64,000 nt of DNA from Streptomyces venezuelae (GTDB taxonomy: Bacteria; Actinomycetota; Actinomycetes; Streptomycetales; Streptomycetaceae). The notes under the pieces are model-generated. The model saw only the letters and a list, made by a program, of their open reading frames with translations, had not been told where the DNA came from and did not search any database. Numbering within the stretch: position 1 is the first letter of the stretch; each line of letters begins with the position of its first letter. The stretch is from contig NZ_CP029192.1 in assembly GCF_008642315.1 (NCBI RefSeq), positions 7,006,001 to 7,070,000 of the forward strand, in the 5' to 3' direction. This document shows, in pieces, positions 16,114-25,139 of this stretch. The position numbers were made by a program, and so were the translations under genes.

Positions 16114-16980
16114 ATGTCTTCCGACATCCTCGCCAAACCGGCACCGGTCCCCGAGCCCCGCGAACCCGCCGAACTCCCCGACGAGCCGCGCATCGTGCCC
16201 CGCCCCCGCGCGGGACAGTGGACGGCGGCCGTCGTCATCCTCGTCCTGCTCGCGCTGGCGGCCACCTCCGTCGTACGCAACGACGCGTTCCAATGGGACG
16301 TCGTCGGTGACTACTTCACCTCGGCATCCGTGCTGCGCGGGCTCGGGCTCACGCTCTGGCTGACCGCCCTCGTCATGGCGCTCGGCTTCGCCCTCGGCAC
16401 GCTCCTCGCCCTGGGCAGGCTCTCCGCCAACCCCGTTCTGCGGGCCGTGAGTTGGGGATACGTCTGGTTCTTCAGGTCGATGCCGATCCTGGTGCAGCTG
16501 CTCTTCTGGTTCAACATCGGGGCGCTGTACCCGCAGCTGTTCGGCGTGAAGACGGTGAACCTGCTCGGTCCCGTCACCATCGCCGTCATCGGGCTCACCC
16601 TGCACGAGGCCGCGTACGCCGCCGAAGTGGTGCGGGGCGGGATCCTCTCCGTCGACCGCGGGCAGACCGAGGCCGCCCAGTCGCTGGGTCTCGGGCGGTG
16701 GCGCAGGTGGCGGCGGATCGTCCTGCCGCAGGCCATGCGGTCCATCGTGCCGCCGGCCGGGAACATGCTGATCGGCACCCTCAAGGGCACCTCGATCGTC
16801 TCCGTCATCGCCGTGCAGGACCTGCTCTACTCCGTGCAGCTCGTCTACCACCGCACCTACCAGGTCATCCCGCTGCTCATGGTCGCCACCATCTGGTACG
16901 TCGTGGTCACCTCGGTGCTCAGCGTCGGCCAGTACTACGTCGAGCGGCACTATGCCAAGGGCTCGGAGCGTGCCCGGTGA
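16114..16980 (+). CDS. Amino-acid ABC transporter permease (HisM/GlnP type)
   Basis: A 288-aa inner-membrane permease. After a Pro/Glu-rich cytoplasmic N-terminus (residues 1-35) there is one extra span (AAVVILVLLALAATSVV). The five-helix core follows, starting SVLRGLGLTLWLTALVM. The ATPase-docking EAA loop is EAAQSLGLGRWRRWRRIVLPQA near residue 190. WFFRSMPILVQLLFWF and HEAAYAAEVVRGGI are typical of polar amino acid permeases. Only one permease gene is present, so it would form a homodimer. It heads a rightward operon and overlaps the next gene at GTGA (16977). It is divergent from the lipoprotein gene that probably delivers its substrate. Confidence 0.92.
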   Translation: MSSDILAKPAPVPEPREPAELPDEPRIVPRPRAGQWTAAVVILVLLALAATSVVRNDAFQWDVVGDYFTSASVLRGLGLTLWLTALVMALGFALGTLLALGRLSANPVLRAVSWGYVWFFRSMPILVQLLFWFNIGALYPQLFGVKTVNLLGPVTIAVIGLTLHEAAYAAEVVRGGILSVDRGQTEAAQSLGLGRWRRWRRIVLPQAMRSIVPPAGNMLIGTLKGTSIVSVIAVQDLLYSVQLVYHRTYQVIPLLMVATIWYVVVTSVLSVGQYYVERHYAKGSERAR

Positions 16981-18779
16981 GGCGGTCGCTGGTCATCGTG
17001 GGCGCGGGGCCGCGCGCCACCGGCATCCTGGAGCGGATCGGCGCCAACGCGGGGGAGCTGTACGGCGGGTCGGGCCTCGACATCCACCTCGTCGACCCCT
17101 ACCCGCCGGGCGGCGGCCGCATCTGGCGGCACGATCAGTCGCCGCTGCTGTGGATGAACTCGCAGGCCCAGGACGTCACGATGTTCACCGACGAGACGGT
17201 GGAGGTCGACGGGCCCGTCCTGCCGGGCCCCGCGCTCCACGAGTGGGCCGGGCGCGACGGGCGGGCCTTCCTCGGCCGCCGCGAGCAGAGCGCCTACCTG
17301 CGCTGGGTGTACGAGAAGGCCGTCGCCGCCCTGCCCGAAGGCGTCGTCGTCCACCACCACCGGCGCAGGGCCCTGCGCGTCACCGGATCGCGCGACACCC
17401 GCCAGGAGGTGACCCTCGAAGGCGTCGACGCACCGCTCGCCGCCGACGCCGTCATCCTCGCGCAGGGGCATCTGGACGCCGAACTCGACGACGAACAGGC
17501 CGACTTGGCCGCGTACGCCGAACGCACCGGCCTCGTGCACCTGCCGCCCGACTTCACCGCCGACACCGATCTGTCGGCGCTCGAACCCGGCGCGCCCGTC
17601 ATCGTGCGCGGCTTCGGCCTCGCCTTCGTCGACCTGATGGTGCTCCTCACCGAGGGGCGCGGCGGACGGTACGAAGGGGACACGTACCACCCCTCGGGCC
17701 GCGAGCCGGTCCTGTACGTCGGGTCGCGGCGCGGCGTCCCGTACCGCTCGAAGATCGGCTACGACTGGGCGGGCGAACGGCCGCCGCTTCCCCGGTTCCT
17801 GGGGCCCGCCGAGATCGACGATCTCCTCGCGAGACCCGGCGGACACGACTTCCGGCGCGACGTCTGGCCGCTCGTCGAGAAGGAGCTCGGCTTCGCCCAC
17901 TACCACCGGCTCTTCGCCGCCCACCCCGAACGCACCCGCGTCGCCTGGACGGACTTCGACGAGAAGTACGCGGCCTGCGACCCCGGCAGCCCCGAACTGG
18001 ACGCCCTCGTCGCCTCCGCCGTGCCCGACCCCGCCGACCGGCTCGACCTCACCGCACTCGACCACCCGCTGGCCGGGGTGCGCCACACCTCGTACGCGGC
18101 GCTGCAGGACGGTCTTCGCGCCCACATCACCGACGACCTCGCGCGCAGGCACGACCCCCGGCACAGCCCCGACCTCGCCGTCTTCCTCGGACTGCTCTCC
18201 GTGTACGGGCAGCTGGTGCGGCTCGGCGACGTCGGCACCTGGTGGCACGGCTTCTTCAGCTACCTCGCGTCGGGGCCTCCGGGGCCACGGCTGCACCAGC
18301 TGCTCGCCCTCTCCCGCGCCGGAGTCGTCCGGTTCCTCGGCGCGGACGTCCAGGTCACCGCCGAGGACGGGGTGTTCCGCGCCCAGAGCCCCACCCTGCC
18401 GGGACAGGTCACCGAGGCCCGCGCGCTCGTCGAGGCGCGGCTCCCGCAGCCCACCCTCGCCCGCACCCGCGACCCGCTCCTGCGCGCCCTGCACGCCGAG
18501 GGCGCCGCGTCGACCGCGGCCGGACTCCTCGCCGTCGACCCGGTCGACGGACGGATCCTCGACCGGGCGGGCGTGCCGCACCCGCGCCGCTTCGCACTCG
18601 GCCCGCACACCGACGCGCGCGGCGCCGGAGCGTTCACCCGGCCGCGTACCAACAGCCCCACCTTCCGGCAGAACGACGCCACGGCACGCGCCGTACTCGA
18701 CTTCCTCCGCACGAGCACGAGCACGAGCACGTCCACGACCACGACCAAGACCCGAGGAAGCCATGCCCCAGCCCAGTGA
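16977..18779 (+). CDS. FAD/NAD(P)-binding protein (NAD_binding_9 type)
   Basis: A 600-aa cytoplasmic flavoprotein-like protein. The N-terminus SLVIVGAGPRATGILERI contains the dinucleotide-binding GxGxxxxG. The segments HLVDPYPPGGGRIW, QSPLLWMNSQAQDVTMF and DAVILAQGHLDAE match the FAD-NAD(P)-binding domain of lysine/ornithine N-monooxygenase relatives (PF13454-like). Its chemistry is not known. In this operon it could supply reduced flavin, or hydroxylate or oxidise the imported compound. The GTG at 16977 overlaps the permease stop, and its 3' end overlaps the ATPase gene by 17 bp. The final 25 residues are a Thr/Ser run (TSTSTSTSTTTT) from an ACGAGC repeat, probably disordered. Confidence 0.82.
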   Translation: MRRSLVIVGAGPRATGILERIGANAGELYGGSGLDIHLVDPYPPGGGRIWRHDQSPLLWMNSQAQDVTMFTDETVEVDGPVLPGPALHEWAGRDGRAFLGRREQSAYLRWVYEKAVAALPEGVVVHHHRRRALRVTGSRDTRQEVTLEGVDAPLAADAVILAQGHLDAELDDEQADLAAYAERTGLVHLPPDFTADTDLSALEPGAPVIVRGFGLAFVDLMVLLTEGRGGRYEGDTYHPSGREPVLYVGSRRGVPYRSKIGYDWAGERPPLPRFLGPAEIDDLLARPGGHDFRRDVWPLVEKELGFAHYHRLFAAHPERTRVAWTDFDEKYAACDPGSPELDALVASAVPDPADRLDLTALDHPLAGVRHTSYAALQDGLRAHITDDLARRHDPRHSPDLAVFLGLLSVYGQLVRLGDVGTWWHGFFSYLASGPPGPRLHQLLALSRAGVVRFLGADVQVTAEDGVFRAQSPTLPGQVTEARALVEARLPQPTLARTRDPLLRALHAEGAASTAAGLLAVDPVDGRILDRAGVPHPRRFALGPHTDARGAGAFTRPRTNSPTFRQNDATARAVLDFLRTSTSTSTSTTTTKTRGSHAPAQ

Positions 18780-19539
18780 CACCCCGATGGTCGACGTCCG
18801 TTCCGTGCACAAGTCCTTCGGCTCCCTGCGGGTCCTGAAGGGCGTCGACCTGCACGTCGGCAGGGGAGAGGTCACCGTCGTCATCGGACCGTCGGGCTCC
18901 GGCAAGTCCACCCTCCTGCGCACCATCAACCACCTGGAGAAGGTCGACGCGGGACGGATCACCGTCGACGGATCGCTCATCGGCTACCGGCGCTCCGGCG
19001 ACAAGCTGTACGAGCTGCCGGAACGCGAGGTGCTCAAGCAGCGCACCCGGATCGGCTTCGTCTTCCAGAACTTCAACCTCTTCCCGCACCTGACCGTGCT
19101 GGAGAACATCGTCGAGGCGCCCGTCTCCGCGCTCAAACGGCCGCGCCCCGCGGCCGAGAGGACCGCGCGGGAGCTCCTGGCGCGCGTCGGCCTCGCCGAC
19201 AAGGCCGACACCCATCCCCGCCGGCTCTCCGGCGGCCAGCAGCAGCGCGTCGCCATCGCCCGCGCGCTCGCCCTCGAACCGCGACTGCTCCTCTTCGACG
19301 AGCCGACCTCGGCTCTCGACCCCGAACTGGTCGGCGAGGTCCTCGACGTCATCAAGGACCTCGCCCGGCAGGGCACCACCATGATCGTCGTCACGCACGA
19401 GATCGGCTTCGCCCGTGAGGTGGCCGACACCGTCGTCTTCATGGACGACGGCCGCGTCGTCGAACAGGGTGCCCCCGCCGACGTACTCGACAGGCCGCGC
19501 CACGACCGCACGCGCGCCTTCCTCTCCAAGGTCCTCTAG
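18763..19539 (+). CDS. Amino-acid ABC transporter ATP-binding protein (GlnQ type)
   Basis: A 258-aa cytoplasmic ATPase that powers the importer. Walker A is GPSGSGKST near residue 42, the Q-loop is FVFQNFNLFPHLTVLEN, the signature is LSGGQQQRVAIARAL, Walker B is LLLFDEPTSALDPE, and the switch His is in VVTHEIGFA. It also has the polar-amino-acid insertion GYRRSGDKLYELPEREV. The ATG at 18763 has GAGGAAG upstream and overlaps the flavoprotein gene, so the two are coupled. Together with the divergent lipoprotein and the permease it completes one PAAT-family importer. Confidence 0.95.
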   Translation: MPQPSDTPMVDVRSVHKSFGSLRVLKGVDLHVGRGEVTVVIGPSGSGKSTLLRTINHLEKVDAGRITVDGSLIGYRRSGDKLYELPEREVLKQRTRIGFVFQNFNLFPHLTVLENIVEAPVSALKRPRPAAERTARELLARVGLADKADTHPRRLSGGQQQRVAIARALALEPRLLLFDEPTSALDPELVGEVLDVIKDLARQGTTMIVVTHEIGFAREVADTVVFMDDGRVVEQGAPADVLDRPRHDRTRAFLSKVL

Positions 19540-19554
19540 TCCAAGGTCCTCCAG
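19525..19554. repeat. 15-bp tandem duplication across a stop codon
   Basis: TCCAAGGTCCTCTAG (19525-19539) is repeated at once as TCCAAGGTCCTCCAG (19540-19554). The first unit carries the ATPase stop codon. The second lies in the spacer before the LLM gene. It looks like a recent replication-slippage event. Confidence 0.8.
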
Positions 19555-19570
19555 CCCTCCGGGAGTACGC

Positions 19571-20632
19571 ATGCCTTCGCTCCACCTCGCCGTCGCCATC
19601 GACCGGGCCGACACCCACCAAGCCGCCCCCTACCTCGAATCGGCGCTCCTCGCCGAGCACGGGTCGCTCGACTTCGTGACGCTCGGCGACTCCTTCGCGC
19701 GCCCCGGACCCGACGCGCTCGCCGTGGCCGCCAGGATCGCGCCCGACACCGCACGCATCGGCCTCGTGCCGACCGTCACGACCACGCACACCGAGCCGTT
19801 CCACGTGCAGGCCGCCGTGGCGACCCTCGACTGGGTCAGCCACGGACGGGCCGGCTGGGCGCTCGACGTCTCGGCGACCGAGGCCGAGGCGCGGCTCTTC
19901 GGGCGGCGCCGCGCCGCGCCGCGCGAGGAGCTGTGGCGGGAGGCCGGTGACGTCGCCGACGCCGCCGCCCGGCTGTGGGACAGCTGGGAGGACGACGCGG
20001 AGATACGGGACGTGGCTTCCGGCCGCTTCGTCGACCGGGACAAGCTGCACTACGCCGACTTCGCGGGCCGTACGTTCTCGGTGCGCGGGCCCTCCATCGT
20101 GCCGCGGCCGCCGCAGGGCCACCCGGTGCGGGTCGTCGACGCGACCGCGCCGCAGGCCCGGGAGACCGCGGCCCGGCACGCGGACGTCGCCCTGGTGCGC
20201 GCCGCCTCCGCCGAGCGGGCCGCGGCCGCCCGCGCCGAACTGCGGGGCCTCGCCGCCCGGTTCGGCCGCGACCCGCGGACGCTTCTGGTGTTCGCCGCTC
20301 TCGACATCGATCTCGGTGACGGCGAGCACGCCGCCGAGCCGGGCCACGGCGGCGGACCGCTGCCCACCGCCGGCGGGCCCGCCTACCGGGGCGGGCCCGT
20401 CGACCTCGCCGAGCTGATCGCCGACTGGCACCGCGCGGGCGCCGTCGACGGCTTCCACCTCACGCCCGCCGAGCCACGCCGTGACCTGGAGCGGCTCGTC
20501 AACGGCACCGTCGCGCTGCTCCAGCACCGCGGCCTGTTCCGCACCTTCTATCCGGGCAGCACGCTCCGCGAACACCTGGGTCTCGCCCGGCCCGCCAACC
20601 GATACGCAGCGCTCACGGGGGAGTCCGCATGA
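19571..20632 (+). CDS. LLM-class flavin-dependent oxidoreductase
   Basis: A 353-aa TIM-barrel protein of the bacterial-luciferase-like (LLM) superfamily, using FMNH2 or F420. Family features are the N-terminal LHLAVAIDRADTH strand, IGLVPTVTTTHTEPFHVQAAVATLDWVSHGRAGW (residues 73-106), and the late YADFAGRTFSVRGPSIVPRPPQGHPVRVV. The latter is typical of the NtaA/DszA neighbourhood but shorter. It starts at ATG 19571, 31 bp after the ATPase stop, and overlaps the next LLM gene by ATGA. Pairing of a short LLM enzyme with a DszA-like one parallels ytmO/ytnJ (cmoO/cmoJ) of the B. subtilis S-alkylcysteine salvage operon. That functional parallel is inference. Confidence 0.87.
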   Translation: MPSLHLAVAIDRADTHQAAPYLESALLAEHGSLDFVTLGDSFARPGPDALAVAARIAPDTARIGLVPTVTTTHTEPFHVQAAVATLDWVSHGRAGWALDVSATEAEARLFGRRRAAPREELWREAGDVADAAARLWDSWEDDAEIRDVASGRFVDRDKLHYADFAGRTFSVRGPSIVPRPPQGHPVRVVDATAPQARETAARHADVALVRAASAERAAAARAELRGLAARFGRDPRTLLVFAALDIDLGDGEHAAEPGHGGGPLPTAGGPAYRGGPVDLAELIADWHRAGAVDGFHLTPAEPRRDLERLVNGTVALLQHRGLFRTFYPGSTLREHLGLARPANRYAALTGESA

Positions 20633-21948
20633 CACGGCGACACGAGACGGCACAGCGGCCCAAGCAGGTGCACCTGGCCGCCCACTTCCCGGGCGTCAAC
20701 AACACCACCGTCTGGTCCGACCCCGCATCCGGCTCGCACATCGACTTCTCGTCCTTCGCGTCGCTCGCCCGCACCGCGGAGCGCGGCCTCTTCGACTTCT
20801 TCTTCCTCGCCGAGGGGCTGCGGCTGCGCGAGCACAAGGGGCGCATCCACGACCTGGACGTCGTGGGACGGCCCGAGTCGCTGACCGTCCTGACCGCGCT
20901 CGCCGCCGTGACCGAGCGGCTCGGTCTGGCCGGCACCGTCAACGCCACCTTCAACGAACCCTTCGAGCTGGCCCGCAGGTTCGCCGCCCTCGACCACCTG
21001 AGCGCCGGACGTGCCGCCTGGAACGTGGTCACCACATCGGACGCCTTCACCGGCGAGAACTTCCGGCGCGGCGGCTACCTCGACCGGGCCGACCGGTACA
21101 CCCGCGCCGCCGAGTTCCTGGCGACCGCGCGCGAACTGTGGGACTCCTGGACGCCGGACGGCAGGCCGCGGCCGTTCGCGCACCGCGGGCGCCACTTCTC
21201 CGTCGAGGGCGAGTTCACCGCGCCCCGCTCCCCGCAGGGCCACCCCGTGGTGATCCAGGCGGGCGACTCGCCGGAGGGGCGGGAGTTCGCCGCGTCCGCC
21301 GCCGACGTCATCTTCACGCGGCACGGCACACTGGAGGCGGGACGGGAGTTCTACGCCGACGTGAAGGGGCGCCTCGCCAAGTACGGGCGCTCCGCCGACG
21401 ACCTGAAGATCATGCCCGGCGTCACCTTCGTCCTCGGCGACACCGCGGCCGAGGCGCAGGAGAAGGCCACCGAGATCCGCCGCGACCAGGTCTCCCCGCA
21501 GAACGCGATCCTCGCCCTGGAGCAGGTCTGGGGCGTCGACCTCTCCGCGTACGACCCGGACGGGCCGCTGCCCGACATCGACCCCGACCCCGACTCCGAG
21601 CTCGTCCAGGGCCGGGTGAAGATCACCGACCCGTTCGCCGTCGCCGCGAAGTGGCGGGCGCTCTCCGAGGCCAAGGGGCTCTCCATCCGCCAGACGGTCA
21701 TCGAGACCACGGCACGCCAGTCCTTCATCGGCACCCCGGATCGGGTCGCCGCCGACCTGACGGAGTTCGTGCGCACCGACGCCGCCGACGGCTTCATCCT
21801 CGTGCCGCACCTCACCCCCGGCGGCCTCGACGACTTCGTGGACCGGGTGGTGCCGCTGCTCCAGGAGCGCGGCGCGTACCGCACGGCGTACGAAGGCACG
21901 ACGCTCCGCTCCCACCTCGGGCTGCGCGAGCCGGTATGGAAGGGTTGA
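20629..21948 (+). CDS. FMN-dependent monooxygenase, NtaA/SnaA/DszA family
   Basis: A 439-aa flavin-dependent monooxygenase. The family signatures are clear: VNNTTVWSDPASGSHIDF, ERGLFDFFFLAEGL, GTVNATFNEPFELARRFAALDHLSAGRAAWNVVTT (residues 103-138), FRRGGYLDRADRYTRAAEF, and SPQGHPVVIQAGDS. Members split C-N or C-S bonds (nitrilotriacetate, dibenzothiophene sulfone) or oxidise pristinamycin; they need a separate FMN reductase. In this operon, next to an amino-acid importer, C-S cleavage of an imported organosulfur compound is the most economical idea. Length fits the family (about 430-460 aa). Start ATG 20629 overlaps the preceding stop. Confidence 0.9.
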   Translation: MTRRHETAQRPKQVHLAAHFPGVNNTTVWSDPASGSHIDFSSFASLARTAERGLFDFFFLAEGLRLREHKGRIHDLDVVGRPESLTVLTALAAVTERLGLAGTVNATFNEPFELARRFAALDHLSAGRAAWNVVTTSDAFTGENFRRGGYLDRADRYTRAAEFLATARELWDSWTPDGRPRPFAHRGRHFSVEGEFTAPRSPQGHPVVIQAGDSPEGREFAASAADVIFTRHGTLEAGREFYADVKGRLAKYGRSADDLKIMPGVTFVLGDTAAEAQEKATEIRRDQVSPQNAILALEQVWGVDLSAYDPDGPLPDIDPDPDSELVQGRVKITDPFAVAAKWRALSEAKGLSIRQTVIETTARQSFIGTPDRVAADLTEFVRTDAADGFILVPHLTPGGLDDFVDRVVPLLQERGAYRTAYEGTTLRSHLGLREPVWKG

Positions 21949-21953
21949 TCACC

Positions 21954-22754
21954 ATGAGCACCGGGCACTCCGCGGACGCGGCACAGGACTGGAAGCACTG
22001 GCACGAGCAGCGGACGGAGACGGTGTCGGCCCCCTACGGGCCGCTCTCCCTCACCGGCACGCACTGGCTCGCCGACCACCCGCAGGGACACCTGCCGGGC
22101 ATCCCCGGACACTGGGCGGACACGCCCGACGCGGTCGTCCTGACCGCGGGTCCGGACGACGGCCTCACCGTGGGCGGTGCGCCCCTCACCGGCGAGGCCC
22201 GCCTCGGCGCCGACGGCGGTCCGGTCGCCGGCGCCCGCGTCGCGCTCGGCGGGCGCCGCCTCGTCGTCGTCCGGCGCGAAGGCCTGTGGGCGGTGCGCGA
22301 CTTCGACCCGGACTCCGCCGCGCGCCGCGCCTTCCGCGGCATCGACGCCACCGAGTACGACGAGCGCTGGGCGGTGCCGGGGCGCTTCGTCCCGTACGAC
22401 GAGGACCGCACCGTCACGGTCGGCAACGCGGACGGCAAGGAGCGCGGGCTCGGACTCGGCGGTGAACTCTCCTTCAGGATCGGGGGAGTCGAGCACGCCC
22501 TCAAGGTGAGCGTGGAGGCCGACGGGTCGCTGTGGGCGGTCTTCGCGGATGCCACCGGCGGTGTCTCCAGCTACCGCTTCCGCTTCCTGCGGCCCGCCGC
22601 GCCGGACGCCGACGGCCGCACCACCGTCGACTTCAACCGTGCGCTGCTGCCCCCGTGCGCCTTCGCCGACCACTTCATCTGCCCCTTCCCGCCGCCCGGC
22701 AACACGCTGTCCGTCGACATCGCGGCGGGGGAGCGGAGTCTTCGCGACACATAG
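21954..22754 (+). CDS. DUF1684 domain-containing protein
   Basis: A 266-aa cytoplasmic protein of unknown function, last in the operon and 5 bp after the monooxygenase stop. The N-terminus WKHWHEQRTETVSAPYGPLSLTGTHWL and the C-terminal TVDFNRALLPPCAFADHFICPFPPPGN are the DUF1684 signatures. The PPCAF...C.FPP end suggests a conserved Cys-containing pocket. The central region is a beta-rich barrel-like stretch (VVLTAGPDDGLTVGG... RVALGGRRLVVVRREG). Placement behind two LLM enzymes hints that it handles an oxidised intermediate, but there is no biochemical precedent I can name. Confidence 0.85.
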   Translation: MSTGHSADAAQDWKHWHEQRTETVSAPYGPLSLTGTHWLADHPQGHLPGIPGHWADTPDAVVLTAGPDDGLTVGGAPLTGEARLGADGGPVAGARVALGGRRLVVVRREGLWAVRDFDPDSAARRAFRGIDATEYDERWAVPGRFVPYDEDRTVTVGNADGKERGLGLGGELSFRIGGVEHALKVSVEADGSLWAVFADATGGVSSYRFRFLRPAAPDADGRTTVDFNRALLPPCAFADHFICPFPPPGNTLSVDIAAGERSLRDT

Positions 22755-22925
22755 AGCCCGTCTCGGCCGAAAGGCGCCCTTGTGCGGCTCGTGTCCACCC
22801 CCCAATACTCCCGAGCAGCGCTTGTCAGGAGCACGGCGTAACCGGAATCCGGGCTGTCTCTTTGGCTGCGCCTCACGGGTCCTCAACCCACAAGGACCCA
22901 CTGACTTCCCTCGGGAGGGAAAAAC

Positions 22926-23828
22926 GTGAGGATCAAGCGCACCATCCCCCACAGCGGCATATCGAGACACACCCGTCTGCTCGCCGTGGCCACCGGGCTC
23001 GTCGCCGCAGGAGCGCTCGCCGTGCCCGCGGCCACCGCGCAGGACGGCGCCGCGACCTTCAGCGCCGCGCAGCTGGAACAGGCCAGCGACGCCGTCCTCG
23101 GCGCCGACGTCGCCGGCACCGCCTGGGGCGTCGACCCGAAGACCAAGCAGGTCGTCGTCACCGCCGACAGCACGGTCTCCAAGGCCGAGATCGCGAAGAT
23201 CGAGGACGCGGCGGGCGCCAACGCCGACGCGCTGAAGATCGAGCGCACCCCGGGCACGTTCCAGAAGTACATCTCCGGCGGCGACGCGATCTACGCCAGC
23301 AGCTGGCGCTGCTCGCTCGGCTTCAACGTGCGCAGCGGCAGCACGTACTACTTCCTGACCGCGGGGCACTGCACCGACGGCGCGACCACCTGGTGGTCCA
23401 ACTCGGCGAAGACCACCGTGCTCGGCACCACGTCGGGCTCCAGCTTCCCGACCAACGACTACGGCATCGTCAAGTACACGAATAACTCCGTCACCAAGTC
23501 CGGCACCGTGGGCAGCCAGGACATCACCCGGGCCGCCGACCCGACCGTCGGACAGAACGTCACCCGGCGCGGCTCCACGACCGGCACGCACAGCGGCCGC
23601 GTCACCGCGCTGAACCAGACCGTGAACTACGGCGGCGGCGACGTCGTCTACGGCATGATCAAGACCACGGTCTGCGCCGAGCCCGGCGACAGCGGCGGCC
23701 CGCTGTACTCGGGCTCGACGGCCCTCGGCCTGACCTCCGGCGGCAGCGGCAACTGCTCGTCCGGCGGCACCACGTTCTTCCAGCCGGTCACCGAGGCGCT
23801 GCGCGCGTACAACGTCAGCGTCTACTGA
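22926..23828 (+). CDS. Secreted S1 serine protease, streptogrisin A/B-like
   Basis: A 300-aa preproprotease. The signal peptide is in residues 1-38 ([21 protein letters not shown]). A pro-region of about 75 residues follows. The mature chymotrypsin-fold enzyme begins near [12 protein letters not shown]. The catalytic triad is visible: His in [10 protein letters not shown], Asp in [10 protein letters not shown], Ser in [10 protein letters not shown]. Cys residues fit two disulfides (SWRCSLGF...[11 protein letters not shown]...GNCSS). The short pro-domain and no C-terminal chitin-binding module place it with streptogrisins A/B rather than C. It starts at GTG 22926 behind GGGAGGG. A strong hairpin ends the gene. 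Confidence 0.92.
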   Translation: MRIKRTIPHSGISRHTRLLAVATGLVAAGALAVPAATAQDGAATFSAAQLEQASDAVLGADVAGTAWGVDPKTKQVVVTADSTVSKAEIAKIEDAAGANADALKIERTPGTFQKYISGGDAIYASSWRCSLGFNVRSGSTYYFLTAGHCTDGATTWWSNSAKTTVLGTTSGSSFPTNDYGIVKYTNNSVTKSGTVGSQDITRAADPTVGQNVTRRGSTTGTHSGRVTALNQTVNYGGGDVVYGMIKTTVCAEPGDSGGPLYSGSTALGLTSGGSGNCSSGGTTFFQPVTEALRAYNVSVY

Positions 23829-23862
23829 CACAGCACCCGCTGACGCGGACTCACCGGCACAG

Positions 23863-23889
23863 GCCCCCGCCCGGACACCGGGCGGGGGC
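23863..23889 (+). terminator. Terminator after streptogrisin gene
   Basis: A 12-bp GC stem (23863-23874 with 23878-23889) has a 3-nt loop. It lies 35 bp after the protease stop and before the slipin gene, and is followed by TCGCTCTT. Confidence 0.8.
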
Positions 23890-23963
23890 TCGCTCTTGCC
23901 CCAGGGTCGAGCTACCTTCGAAGGAGCGCGCAACACGCCCAATTCGGACCCTGGGGGGCCGGC

Positions 23964-24860
23964 ATGGTCGAGGAGCTGGTGGCGGTGGGGGTGACCCTCG
24001 GGTCGCTCGGAGCGGTCTACGCGATGGCGGCGGCGCGCGTCATCAAACAGTACGAGCGAGGTGTGGTGCTGCGCCTCGGAAAGCTCCAGAGCACCGTGCG
24101 CGGCCCGGGGTTCACCATGATCGTGCCCATGGTGGACCGGCTCCACCGGGTCAACATGCAGATCGTGACGATGCCGGTGCCCGCCCAGGACGGCATCACG
24201 CGCGACAACGTCACGGTCCGCGTCGACGCCGTCATCTACTTCAAGGTCATGGACGCCGCCGAGGCGGTCGTCGAGGTGGAGGACTACCGCTTCGCGGTCT
24301 CGCAGATGGCCCAGACGTCGCTGCGCTCCATCATCGGCAAGAGCAACCTGGACGACCTGCTGTCCAACCGCGAGAAGCTCAACCAGGGCCTGGAGCTGAT
24401 GATCGACTCCCCGGCCATCGGGTGGGGCGTGCAGATCGACCGCGTCGAGATCAAGGACGTGTCGCTGCCCGAGACGATGAAGCGGTCCATGGCCCGCCAG
24501 GCCGAGGCCGACCGCGAGCGGCGCGCCCGCGTCATCAACGCCGACGCGGAACTCCAGGCCTCCAAGAAGCTCGCCGAGGCCGCCCACGAGATGTCCGAGG
24601 AGCCCGCCGCGCTGCAACTCCGGCTCCTGCAGACCGTGGTGGCCGTCGCCGCCGAGAAGAACTCCACCCTCGTCCTGCCCTTCCCCGTGGAGCTGCTCCG
24701 CTTCCTGGAGCGGGCCCAGCAGGCGGTGCCGCAGCAGGCTGTGCCGCAGCAGCCGCAGGGGAACCACGCGGAGCCCGGGAAGCCGTCGATTTCCGGGGCG
24801 GAGGGCGCGGAAGTCGGAGAGCTGGACCCTTCCGCGGGGTCGAGATCCGGACAGGACTAG
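23964..24860 (+). CDS. Slipin / SPFH (stomatin-like) membrane protein
   Basis: A 298-aa stomatin-family protein. One N-terminal hydrophobic segment (LVAVGVTLGSLGAVYAMAA) anchors it. The SPFH/band-7 domain follows: RGVVLRLGKLQSTVRGPGFTMIVPMVDRLHRVNMQ, then VRVDAVIYFKVMDAAEAVVEVEDYRFAV. A coiled coil comes next (MARQAEADRERRARVINADAELQASKKLAEAAHEM). Such proteins form oligomeric membrane microdomain scaffolds and sometimes regulate proteases. The last 50 residues (QQAVPQQAVPQQPQG...) are Gln/Pro-rich and disordered. No NfeD-type partner gene is adjacent, unlike many slipin loci. It lies between two secreted-protease genes but has its own upstream region. Confidence 0.88.
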   Translation: MVEELVAVGVTLGSLGAVYAMAAARVIKQYERGVVLRLGKLQSTVRGPGFTMIVPMVDRLHRVNMQIVTMPVPAQDGITRDNVTVRVDAVIYFKVMDAAEAVVEVEDYRFAVSQMAQTSLRSIIGKSNLDDLLSNREKLNQGLELMIDSPAIGWGVQIDRVEIKDVSLPETMKRSMARQAEADRERRARVINADAELQASKKLAEAAHEMSEEPAALQLRLLQTVVAVAAEKNSTLVLPFPVELLRFLERAQQAVPQQAVPQQPQGNHAEPGKPSISGAEGAEVGELDPSAGSRSGQD

Positions 24861-24986
24861 TCCTTACCGGCTGACGACCGTTCCTCGCGCGCGGTGTTTG
24901 CAAACCGAACCGACGTGCTGTGACCCGGCTCACTCAACGCGCAAGGGGCGCACGGTCGTTCCCGCATGCGCGTCCTGAAGTGGACC

Positions 24987-25016
24987 TTGTGTGCGACCGG
25001 ATGGCGTCGGGATAGT
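24987..25016 (+). promoter_or_regulatory. Candidate promoter of second streptogrisin gene
   Basis: TTGTGT (24987-24992) and GATAGT (25011-25016) are separated by 18 bp, a fair match to a vegetative sigma-70-type promoter. The start codon is 124 bp further on. Confidence 0.4.
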
Positions 25017-25139
25017 TAGCGAGGTCAACTTGGCATGGACGCGGCTAATTCAGCGTGGTGGTTCCGTGCTGCGCAAAACCCGCGACCCGCGAGGCCCCCA
25101 CGCCGGACGGGTCGGTCCCCCCACAGGAGGTCGTGAGCT

